Source: Larus michahellis | Lineage: Eukaryota; Chordata; Aves; Charadriiformes; Laridae | Direction: 5' to 3' | Length of the DNA stretch: 64,000 bases | Assembly (NCBI RefSeq): GCF_964199755.1 | Contig: NC_133897.1 | Span: forward strand, 160,220,678-160,284,677 | Shown: piece by piece, positions 56,401-64,000 of the stretch | Layout of the letters: every line of letters starts with the position of its first letter | Position numbering within the stretch: the first letter of the stretch is position 1 | Translations under genes and position numbers: made by a program | The notes under the pieces: generated by a model | Databases searched by the model: none | What the model was told of the DNA's origin: nothing | What the model saw: the letters and a program-made list of their open reading frames with translations, nothing else

Positions 56401-59400
56401 AAGTGCAGCTCAACCTGGCAAAGCAGTTTTGGATGGAGGAGCCATGCAGCACACCGGCTGAATATATTCAACTCCATTCTGAAGGTAACACATGTAAAGG
56501 CAGGAGACAATTTGTGCGGAGAGCTAAGGCAGGTACCCGATTACATTAAAAGCATCAGGAAGCCTCCCCACTCCAGTGCTGAATCCTGCGGAAGCTCTCA
56601 TCCCAGGAGGTTTTGTTCGTTCCTCCATTAGAAGACTTCGTAGCTATTAATTTAAGAGTTTGTAAATTTTACTTATAATTATAACTATTTTATTACACTT
56701 ATAAGAATATAAAATATTTAATAATAATAAAATATATACTCATGTATGATATATAGAAGTAATAATAAAATATATGAAATAATATTAAATATTTTTTTTT
56801 ACATGATGAAGATGGAGTATTCATTGCAAGTGCTACCTGGATGTGGTTTTCATTGTTGTTATTGTTTCCTTTTATTCCCCAGGATGTACTTACCCAGGTC
56901 AGAAGATGTGTTACTGGAAAATGTGTAATTAATAACAGGAGACTTCTCCAGCATTTCCCAAAAGTCAGACAGATTTCTCCCTGCAAACAGCAATGCTTAC
57001 AAATATCAAGAAAGGCTTGTTTCTTGTATAAGTCACCACTGAGAATAAATAGGACAATATTTTGGGGTGGAATGGTTTGACCATTTACCTGTCTGCCCTG
57101 TCATCATGCAAATGTAGATACAATCTGAATCATTGCTCTGACGCACTAGAAGTAAAAAAAATGTAAAACAGATCATTGTTACCAGTTTTCATTATGTGAG
57201 ATAACCTTAAACAGTTGAAACCACAAGCACAAAATGGTATGTGGCTACTACAACTGGCCAAATATTTTCCTTCTGATATGATTTTTAACAAAAACCTCGA
57301 ATTAGCACCAAACCCAAATGCCAGTATTTCCAGAGGAAATGTTTGTATCGAATTAAAATTCTCAATTCCAGTCATTTTTACATGGAAAAAGAATTCTTCA
57401 GATAATATAGACCATAATTATTCTTTGAGAACCATAATTCCCCAAAACACCAGTGTTTAATAATAGTTCACCAAACTTTCAAACAAAACATAGGTGATCA
57501 TAGAAACATGTATGTCTGTATTATAAATATGTACATTACATACTTATCTTGTTCCTTTAAGGAGACTTTGTTTACAACCGCAGTCCATCTTTTGCGAGAA
57601 AAATGCTGCTAACTAAGAGCGAGAGGCTTCTATACACATTTCTATGCTTGTTTCCATGCCAGAAATAAATCAGACAAATAAAACAATGATAAATGTTAAA
57701 AGGAAATGCAAACCTGAGAGAATAGAAGTGGATTTGAAAATTTCTGTGAGATAACTGGTGGAGTTTCCAATGATATCAACAAGTAAAGCTGTAAAATCTG
57801 GACAACAAGATAGAGAAAGTTTACGATTGAAAACACATATCCTATCGTTTATGCTAAGTCAAAAAATCACTTCTTCAAGTGATCATACTTTGGACATATG
57901 TTTGTATGTGAAAATTTTGAAAATATTTTAAAGTTCAAAATGTTTCTGCTGAATGGGATTGGATTTAGGAAGCTACTGGAATACTCTGCAGAAGTATATT
58001 TCAAATATTATATCCAAAATAGCACCAATGTGCCTAAAAGTAAACTTAAATGGAATTTATCTGTTCAAGAGAACAATTTAAAGTAACTCTCTACTTAGTC
58101 TGCTTATATGTAGAAGGGGAACTAAAGCCTATAGCCTTTGCCTGTACTAACTGCCTGTCTACCATGTAGGAACTCCCAGGAGGCATCTAATGGTCTCCTT
58201 TGAGGTCTACTTCAGACATACCGATGATGTTGTCAGCTTAAAAAATGGTTGGTGGTGCTGGTACAACTTTTTCATAACAGGGTCTAGCAGTAACGAGTCA
58301 ATGTTCTCACTCAGGGAGTGACAGACATGAGCCCTCAATTTTGCTGCTTGGGAAAATGCTTTAATCACCAAAATGTTCTGGATTTGAGGCAGAAAGATTA
58401 AATTTTCTACATTATCCTCCAAGGCAGACTGGGTCATTATGCGATAAGGCTTGTGAAATGTTTGGGTCCAGAAAAAGACATGAAAGCCATTGTAGCTCAT
58501 ATGTGTGGTCATCACATGTATCCTAGAGGTTATGGGTTCCAGTAGCTGCTGAGCTACTCTTACCAGCCATTAACCAGCGATAGAATTAGAGTGCTCAGAC
58601 CCATCCAGGACTGTTAAATACTGTGAGATCAGAGGTGTGAATGGGGGTTATAGGTGAAGGATTGGCCCAACAGCATTTTAAATGCCATTAAACGCTATTA
58701 AACAGCTCTAGGTTGACGTTAATTCTTGCTTTTCACTCCCGTTGGGCGCATTGAAGTTATTGGACTCTGTTGGTGTGGACAAGCCCTTGTTCATCTCCTG
58801 TGGGTTATCTCAGGAGAGCAAAAGTGGCTGAGGTGGCTATCACACATTGCTGGGTTGTCTCTCCTGCACTGCTATTTGCTTTCTGAGGAGGAAAGGTGGG
58901 GGTCTTTCCTCTGGGTAAACCATGCTGGTCACTTGTCTGATGGCTCCATCCCAGACTGGCTGGCTGGGTGCAGCCAAGTGAGAATGAGTCCATCGAGTCT
59001 GCCCCCAGGTTCGGAGCAGCCACTCGTTGTGTGTAATGGCTGTTGACCTCAGTATGGCGATACTGCTCACGAGGATGAAGTCTGCAGAATTCAGGCTACA
59101 GCTTCCAGCTCCAAAGGAAATAATTCATCTTAAGCAAATGCAATTTCCAACCCCTCTTGTGTACCCACCCGTCAAGTCATTTGTCGCGTTGTTCAAACAG
59201 TAGCAGTAATGCATAGGGAACTTGCCAGGGTCAACATTTTTCATGTTAGAAACTGTAGGGAGAGACAGAAAAAAATCAGTATTTGCACGGGCCGTGTGAG
59301 AGAAAATGCTCCTGCGTGGAGCAAAGTGCAGAGGCACTCACTGTTATAAATGGTGACTGACACTTTGTGGAAGGCAAATGAGCTGTAAGACGTGATGCTC

Positions 59401-62400
59401 AGCAAAGAGAAGAGTTTTTTGGTACCTGCAGAAACACATGCCTATGCTATTAGCGGTTGGAACAAATTATGAGAACAGCATGTTTTGACTCTGCTCATTT
59501 AATTTCTAAAAGACTCCTGAGGTGCTGGTACTATGCAGCTGCCTGAGACTCAATTCTTTCTTATTTCCACTGAGGGAAGGATAATTTATATTATTTCTTT
59601 CTTTCTTTCTTTTTTTTTTTAATGCAAACCTAAACTGGATTATGAAGTGCTTTCTAAAGGCATCCCATAAGTAATTATATTGTGTCCATATATAAACACA
59701 CAGTAATTTCTAGATTCTTTGGGGCAGAGATCTGTCTGCATTATAAACGCGCCAGGGTAATGTGCTCCTAGGATCAATTCTGGAGGCAGACGGCATGCGT
59801 TTATGGCTTCCCCTGCTAACACCCTTAGCCCTTTATCTCATTCACTGCCGGGCTGACAGCCTGCACGACCTGCCCGGCCTCGTCACATTACCTCTGAGCG
59901 CCGTGTTCAGCATCCCATTCACCAGCTCGGTCAGGTTGATGGCAGCCAGGTCCACGGACTTCGCAGGCAGCTCTGAAAAAGAATCATAGAATCATAGAAT
60001 GTGTCGGGTTGGAAGGGACCTTTAAAGGTCATCTAGTCCAACCCCCCTGCAGTCAGCAGGGACATCTTCAACTAGATCAGGTTGCTCAGAGCCTCATCAA
60101 GCCTGACCTTGAATGTCTCCAGGGATGGGGCCTCCACGACTTCTCTGGGCAACCTGGGCCAGTGTCTCACCACCCTCGTCATAAAGAACTTCTTCCTAAT
60201 GTCTAATCTAAACCTGCCCTGCTCTAGTTTAAAACCATTTCCCTTCGTCTTATTGCTACATGCCCTTGCAAACATCCCCTCCACAGCTTTCTTATAGGCC
60301 CCCTTCAGGGACTGGAGAAGGGGGCTCTGAGCAGCTGGAGGCACGAGGGCGCAAAGAAATGGCTGTTAATCCCCTGCTTACAGAGGGCAAAAATCTTCCA
60401 GAATGGGAAAACCAAAATGAGCAGGTTGTGTATTGGGGTGCACCGAAAAACTTGTGGCAAGAAAATAAAGATGCCAGGAGTGCAGAGAGGAGTCTGGAAA
60501 ACAATAAGATAAAGTGGGCAGTGCAAGGGTAGGCCAAAATTTAGGTGGGGCCTGTCACCTCTTCCCTTGAGCGTGCCCTTGAGCAGGCTGCCAGCGAGCA
60601 GAAGCCAGTCCCAGCGTTTTGGTGCCCCCTCCTGCCGGGCAATGGCTATTCACTGCCAAAATTGCAGCAGATCTCTCTTGGCAGATCAAAAGCAGAGGAG
60701 AACGTACCCAGGAAATGTTCCCCCTTCCCCAGTGCTACCTAGAACTGGGATGAAAATGCGAATTTTTTATTTTTATTTTTTTTTCAGCTACCTTGATGAC
60801 TATACTGCTACGACAGAATAAATTGACTGTAGCTGAATCACATTTTTTATTTTAGCGTGCTTTCTTTCTGTTGATGTTGCTTATTTGTTTTTCCCAAGGC
60901 AAAATTTCCGAAGATGTTCTTTTGCTTCCCTCCCACAAAGCCATGCAGAAGCAGAGCAGGGATCTGTGTGCGTGCGCCAGGAGGAAGGTCTGCGTATGCG
61001 TGACAGGGAGAGACAAAACAGAGCAGGATGGAAAAAGAAGCGCAGAAAGCCGAGATGAGAACAAAATCGAATTTGGGGAGAAACGCAATTTTCCAATGAC
61101 ATCAGTATTTTTTTTAACCAATTCAAAACAAAGCTGCACCCCAAGGCTGGAAGCAGGGCTTGCCCACAGCATAGAAGAAGGGAAAGGGAAAACCAAAAAG
61201 GAATGGAGAGCTGAGAAGAAGAGAAAGGATAAAGAGAAAACAACATTTTACAGTCCTGGAAGGAGGGAGGTTAAATACTCGCCAGGAACCTGGGAAAGCC
61301 CTGTGCTGGGTGAGGAACCCTTGCAGCTGCGGTGGATTGGGGCTCAAAGACTCTGCAGGAGAAGGGTCCATCTCTCACCACCTCTGTGTCCAACACAATT
61401 CCTCCCACTCCCATTAGTACCCCCACACAGGGTGTCCTGACGTGCTACTTGTTACCTGCGGTAGCCAGCACTGCCACTTGCTTCTCTTTCTTATTTTCTC
61501 TTCTTATGCATGAAGCTGTGAAGTGAAGAAAGAGACTGAGAAACAGTTGAGCTACTGAGCAACTCTCTGTTGAGGTCCCTGCCTGGGTTACTTTGCTGCT
61601 CTCATGCATTTTAGCTCAGAAACCGATGGACATCAGCACTGCAAAGCAGGCCACCGAGTATCCACAACTGATCAGGTGTCTAAAAATAAGGAAGTCCTAA
61701 AGGACATCACAGGACAAGTTGAAGTGCAGGAGTTTGGTGCTTAGGCTCCCTATTCAATCAGTGAAGAGCTGAGTAACTCCAAAGACTAATCCAGAAGGCT
61801 CTCATAGAAACATAGAGTCATTAAGGCAATCATTAAGGTTAGAAAAGACCTTTAAGATCATCGAGTCCACCTGTTAACCTAACACTGCCAAGTCCACCAC
61901 TAAACCATGTCCCTCAGCACCACATCTACCCATCTTTTAAATACCTCCAGGGATGGTGACTCAACCCTGGGCAGCCTGTTCCAATGCTTGATGACCCTTT
62001 TGTTGAAGAGATTTTTCCTGTTATCTAACCTAAACCTCCCCTGGCTCAACTTGAGGCCACTTCCTCCCATCCTGTCAGTTGTTACTTGGGAGAAGAGACC
62101 CACCCCCACCTCATTACACCCTCCTTGCAGGCAGTTGTAGAGAGCAATAAGGTCTCCCCTCAGCCTCCTTTTCTCCAGGCTAAACAACCTCAGTTCCCTC
62201 AGCTGCTCCTCACGGGACTTGTTCTCTAGACCCTTCACCAGTTTCATTGCCCGTCTTTGCCCAAATGAGATAGCACTAGCAAATGCTAAACTCTCATGCC
62301 TTTCTGAATCTTCAGCTTTGCAGTCCATCTAAGTTACCCAGAGAGAAGTTCTCTCTCGGGAGCTGGTGGTGAGGAGGGCTCACTTCAGTGGTGGTGATGC

Positions 62401-63118
62401 CCTGCTCTGTGATATAACCTAACAGGCAGAGCTCTCACCAGGGAGTAGAAAAGCTGGGTTCAGCTTCCTCTTCTTGAAGAGGAAATCTGTAGGACTGGAA
62501 GCCGCAGCAGAAAGAGGAGATATGATTGCGTGATCTGGCTGTTGGTATCTAAATTGGTGAAACCTGAGTGATTGTCCTTATTCATACAAAAATCTGTGCC
62601 TTGTACAGAAGACAATTCCGAATACATTTCCTTTCTCCCTTCTCTCTTTCTACATAAGGAGACACATCCCATGAATAATCCATAGTACAAGGACTGTAAA
62701 TCGTGGCTCCTCGTATGGTGCTAGTCAGCTGTATTAACAATTCTCACTTAGTATGCGTTAAATTTGTCCCAACAGTCTAGGTGTAAGAGCTCTTCTAACC
62801 CTTCTCTCTCCACATAAACCCTTCTGACTCCAGATTCATGGCATGGGAGCCAAGAGCAGACTTTTGCCATCACCTGGTCTGCCCTTGTGCACGCCACCAG
62901 CCCCGGAGCTCCAGCTCATTGGTCTTGCCTACGCAGGGTGAAAAAACCAAACCTGACACAGATTTGGGAATGGGCCCATGGGAGAAATGGGGAAAGAGAC
63001 ATTTAGGTTATTCCCTGGGGAACACCAAACCATTGTCCTTACCTGTGTTGCAAACCAGAAAGAGACACAGAAATCCCAGGCTCATCTTTGCTGGCACATG
63101 CCAGCAGAACAACTGCAT
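47370..63118 (-). CDS. HHLA1: HHLA1-like secreted glycoprotein (13 coding exons, 396 aa)
   Basis: HHLA1 is named for a HERV-H LTR that in human cells drives fusion transcripts with OC90. Its own function is not established. Coding exons, 5' to 3': 63118-63043, 59972-59892, 59425-59342, 59252-59169, 57797-57714, 57145-57089, 56980-56894, 56122-56030, 54899-54708, 53852-53781, 48669-48513, 47904-47822, 47410-47370. Phases match throughout (all phase 1 except one phase-2 junction), for a total of 1191 nt. Seen: an N-terminal signal peptide, no other clear membrane segment, nine sequons (NLT, NAT, NST, NDS, NLS, NYT, NTS, NKT, NAS), a Pro-rich middle (exons 9-10) and a Cys-rich carboxy part with INPCVMELC and [20 protein letters not shown]. 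Identification rests on that C-terminal signature and on the position next to OC90. Confidence 0.9.
47822..47904 (-). CDS. HHLA1: HHLA1 exon 12
   Basis: 83 nt, phase 2 to 1. Encodes [20 protein letters not shown] followed by KRLAYSH, with sequon NAS. Acceptor CATCTCTAG, donor CACA/GTAAGT. A CR1 copy begins only about 46 bp into the preceding intron. Confidence 0.93.
47951..48209 (+). mobile_element. CR1 LINE 3' fragment
   Basis: Plus orientation. Begins with a GGCTTCAAACTGAAAGAGGG-like stretch and runs through GTGAGACACTGGAACAGGTT, TGGAGGTGTTCAAGGCCAGG and CTGGATGGGGCTTTGAGCAG, ending GTGATTCTATGATAA. It lies in the HHLA1 intron between exons 11 and 12, antisense to the gene. Confidence 0.95.
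48472..48494 (+). repeat. (GA)n microsatellite
   Basis: An AG dinucleotide run of about 11 units, just beyond the donor of HHLA1 exon 11. It reads as (CT)n on the transcribed strand. Confidence 0.92.
48513..48669 (-). CDS. HHLA1: HHLA1 exon 11
   Basis: 157 nt, phase 1 to 2. Encodes [39 protein letters not shown] and the donor-proximal SRKEAM. Acceptor TTTTTTCCTAG, donor GAG/GTAAAA. It is a main identifying exon and Cys-rich. Confidence 0.92.
48670..53780 (-). other. HHLA1: HHLA1 intron 10
   Basis: 5.1 kb. It holds the candidate regulatory block at 50.97-51.6 kb, a cluster of short repeats with a nuclear-receptor-type site at 52.52-52.57 kb and A/T runs near 53047-53078 and 53477-53494. No CR1 copy was seen, in contrast to the rest of the window. 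Confidence 0.55.
50965..51640. promoter_or_regulatory. Candidate conserved non-coding element
   Basis: About 0.65 kb, repeat-free, AT-rich and dense in homeobox-type cores (TTAATAGC, CAATTAAAAATTAATCG, AATAATTAAAAC, TTTCAATTAATG) plus an E-box (CAGGTG, 51254-51259) and TGACAAAAGC. Long clean AT-rich stretches of this kind in repeat-dense DNA are typical of ultraconserved enhancers, but conservation is not demonstrated here. Confidence 0.3.
53781..53852 (-). CDS. HHLA1: HHLA1 exon 10 (Pro-rich)
   Basis: 72 nt, phase 1 to 1. Encodes [20 protein letters not shown] followed by YSAT. Acceptor TGCCTTCAG, donor ACCA/GTAAGT. Confidence 0.82.
54708..54899 (-). CDS. HHLA1: HHLA1 exon 9 (Pro-rich)
   Basis: 192 nt, phase 1 to 1. 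Encodes [20 protein letters not shown] onward to [10 protein letters not shown]. The chosen acceptor is CCCGCTTCTCCAG. An alternative acceptor about 97 nt upstream (TATTTTAG) opens a different frame that cannot join the conserved C-terminal exons without a shift, so it was not used. Confidence 0.75.
56030..56122 (-). CDS. HHLA1: HHLA1 exon 8
   Basis: 93 nt, phase 1 to 1. Encodes [20 protein letters not shown] followed by [11 protein letters not shown], with sequon NKT. The acceptor follows a good pyrimidine tract (CTTCTCATGCCTCAAAG). Confidence 0.88.
56690..56795 (+). repeat. AT-rich low-complexity tract
   Basis: About 105 bp almost wholly A and T, with repeated AATAAT and AAATAT units, in the HHLA1 intron between exons 7 and 8. 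Confidence 0.85.
56894..56980 (-). CDS. HHLA1: HHLA1 exon 7
   Basis: 87 nt, phase 1 to 1. Encodes [20 protein letters not shown] followed by FSSNTSSDL, with three sequons (NLS, NYT, NTS). Acceptor GTTTGCAG, donor CTGG/GTAAGT. Confidence 0.92.
57089..57145 (-). CDS. HHLA1: HHLA1 exon 6
   Basis: 57 nt, phase 1 to 1. Encodes [19 protein letters not shown], with sequon NDS and two Cys. Acceptor TTTACTTCTAG, donor ACAG/GTAAAT. Confidence 0.9.
57714..57797 (-). CDS. HHLA1: HHLA1 exon 5
   Basis: 84 nt, phase 1 to 1. Encodes [20 protein letters not shown] followed by FKSTSILS, with sequon NST. The donor CTCAG/GTTTGC is weak, but phase and content fit. Confidence 0.88.
59169..59252 (-). CDS. HHLA1: HHLA1 exon 4
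   Basis: 84 nt, phase 1 to 1. Encodes a segment with [17 protein letters not shown], including a CxC pair and sequon NAT. Acceptor CTCCCTACAG, donor ACGG/GTGGGT. Only 89 bp separates it from exon 3. Confidence 0.93.
59342..59425 (-). CDS. HHLA1: HHLA1 exon 3
   Basis: 84 nt, phase 1 to 1. Encodes [20 protein letters not shown] followed by KVSVTIYN. Donor AACA/GTGAGT. Confidence 0.93.
59594..59622 (+). repeat. (TTTC)n / poly-T tract
   Basis: About four CTTT units followed by a T run, in the HHLA1 intron between exons 2 and 3. Confidence 0.9.
59892..59972 (-). CDS. HHLA1: HHLA1 exon 2
   Basis: 81 nt, phase 1 to 1. Encodes [20 protein letters not shown] and MLNTALR, with sequon NLT. Its acceptor TTTTTCAG lies directly against a CR1 tail (see findings). 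Confidence 0.92.
59981..60318 (-). mobile_element. CR1 LINE 3' fragment abutting HHLA1 exon 2
   Basis: The left end GAATCATAGAATCATAGAAT is only 8 bp from the exon 2 boundary. The copy continues through CR1 landmarks to CCCCCTTCAGGGACTGG, in the same orientation as HHLA1. The minus strand retains [20 protein letters not shown]. Confidence 0.95.
61804..62270 (-). mobile_element. CR1 LINE 3' fragment
   Basis: Diverged tail (CATAGAAACATAGAGTCATT) then CR1 landmarks through CTTTTCTCCAGGCTAAAC and GTTCTCTAGACCCTTCACCA. The minus strand retains [20 protein letters not shown], very like the copy at 8994-9490, so these two belong to the same CR1 subfamily. Confidence 0.92.
63043..63118 (-). CDS. HHLA1: HHLA1 exon 1 (signal peptide)
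   Basis: Encodes [20 protein letters not shown] then LVCNT, ending phase 1 at ACAG/GTAAGG. The hydrophobic core follows a second in-frame Met at residue 12, which could be the true start and gives a more classical signal peptide. Confidence 0.85.
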
Positions 63119-64000
63119 TGTGGACTCTGACTTCCAGCAGTTTGGGTTGCTCTAGGAGAAAGAAATACTGTTTTAGTGGTGTTAAAATTTGTGGTATTGT
63201 GCAGTTCTGTCCAACCCCTGTCCCAAAATGATGTGACCGTGAGAGAAATGTTAGGTCTCTGGGACGCAGAGAAAAGGTTGGTGGTGTAAATGGCAAAGAA
63301 TCAGAAATCACACAATCAGTGTTTTCTGTGTATGTGTCATGAGTTTAGCATGTAACTCTTGATTTTTGAGTCCGATGTGACTGTGGCTTTCCTGGGACTT
63401 GGCAAGGTCGTCTACACAGTCCTCTTCTCTGGCAGGATGACCTGTACCCAAAGGACGCTGGCACATCAGGCACCTAAGCCCTTTCTGTTGAAACAAGATA
63501 AAATTTACTTATGTTCAATTTCAGACCAGGTATCAACTGAGCTCCTTTTCTGCAGAAGCATTGCTGCCCGGTCATCCCCAGTCTTGTTCTTCTGTAGTTA
63601 ATTATTGTCACCAAGCTGTGTCCTGTGCTGCCTTACCTGGTTGCTTGGGAGGGATTAACGGTGCTCTGCCTTTCAGACAATGAGCTGCTTTCCAGGTTTC
63701 AAAGATTTAATTAGAGGTGGTTAGAAAAAAGGAAGGAAAGTCCTTGCCTCTTTACATCTTCCCCCTGTTTTTGTAATATCAGAACACTCCAAATCGCTCT
63801 GTAGTTGTCAGAAAATGAGGGAGCGTATGAAAATTAGCAAAAAAAAAGTCCAAAAATTTTTTTTCGTATCTCCTCAGAGTAGCTAATTTTGCGTGTACGC
63901 AGCAAACCATTATCTTGAAGATAATACTGTTTGATTAACAAACTATTATCATCATGCTTAAAATCTTTCTCATATTTAATTCACTAGCGAATTAACACAT
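63119..64000. other. HHLA1 upstream flank
   Basis: About 0.9 kb before the HHLA1 start codon. No CpG island, TATA box at a useful distance, mobile element or further gene was recognised. The transcription start may be here or in a non-coding exon beyond the window. Confidence 0.4.

Larger units (their letters stand above)
54900..59168 (-). other. HHLA1: HHLA1 introns around exons 5-8
   Basis: AT-rich intron sequence between the listed exons. It includes an A/T-only-like tract at about 56690-56795 (AATAATAATAAAATATA type). No mobile element or other exon was recognised at 57798-59168, where a moderately GC-rich stretch at 58730-59060 has only fortuitous open frames. Confidence 0.5.
59973..63042 (-). 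other. HHLA1: HHLA1 intron 1
   Basis: 3.1 kb with CR1 copies at both the exon 2 side (59981-60318) and the middle (61804-62270). Between them, a purine-rich stretch (about 60900-61260) gives a long but unconvincing open frame. Confidence 0.6.

Noticed and set aside
58726-59046. Plus-strand 106-codon open frame with Trp/Leu-rich peptide
   Set aside because: Overlapped by antisense frames of similar length, no domain recognised, and opposite to HHLA1 with no splice or promoter support.
60871-61440. Longest plus-strand open frame in the window (189 codons) in HHLA1 intron 1
   Set aside because: Low-complexity purine-rich composition, runs of Lys/Arg/Glu, no recognisable domain, no Kozak or splice context, and an equally open antisense frame.

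Overview
The window is nuclear DNA from a bird. The best evidence is the density of CR1 LINE fragments: at least eleven clear copies, many ending in the avian ATTCTATGATTCTATGAT-type 3' tail, plus one avian endogenous-retrovirus solo LTR. Genes are split into small exons with consensus splice sites, separated by AT-rich introns and intergenic DNA. No bacterial, organellar, tRNA, rRNA or CRISPR features were seen.

Three protein genes can be followed exon by exon, and they match the EFR3A - OC90 - HHLA1 order known from human 8q24. (1) Positions 534-13605, plus strand: the last six coding exons of EFR3A, a plasma-membrane scaffold for phosphatidylinositol 4-kinase, followed by an AT-rich 3'UTR reaching about 14.7 kb. 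(2) Positions 20971-41503, minus strand: a complete otoconin-90 gene (OC90) in 14 coding exons, 526 codons. It has a signal peptide, two secreted-phospholipase-A2-like domains that lack the catalytic Asp, an exon-rich linker and an acidic/basic tail. (3) Positions 47370-63118, minus strand: a complete HHLA1-like gene in 13 coding exons, 396 codons. It encodes a secreted protein with nine N-glycosylation sequons. Both minus-strand gene models join in frame at every junction, and their summed lengths are multiples of three.

EFR3A and OC90 converge across about 6 kb of repeat-bearing spacer (14.7-20.6 kb). OC90 and HHLA1 lie head-to-tail on the minus strand, separated by about 5.8 kb that holds two oppositely oriented CR1 copies. 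Introns hold further CR1 copies, a solo LTR (12.39-12.97 kb), a GC-rich probably retroelement-derived block (about 3.1-4.2 kb), simple repeats and two AT-rich homeobox-motif-rich blocks (18.25-18.56 and 50.97-51.6 kb) that look like candidate conserved regulatory elements.

EFR3A is a housekeeping membrane-lipid gene. OC90 is an inner-ear matrix protein gene. HHLA1 has no established function. No shared pathway is implied by their adjacency, although OC90 and HHLA1 are tandem, both secreted and both built mainly of symmetric phase-1 exons. The most notable details are a CR1 tail forming the 3' splice-site region of HHLA1 exon 2, a GC-AG intron in OC90, a serine-glutamate cluster plus a furin-like site in the OC90 tail, and an unclassified local duplication at 17.8 and 18.9 kb.
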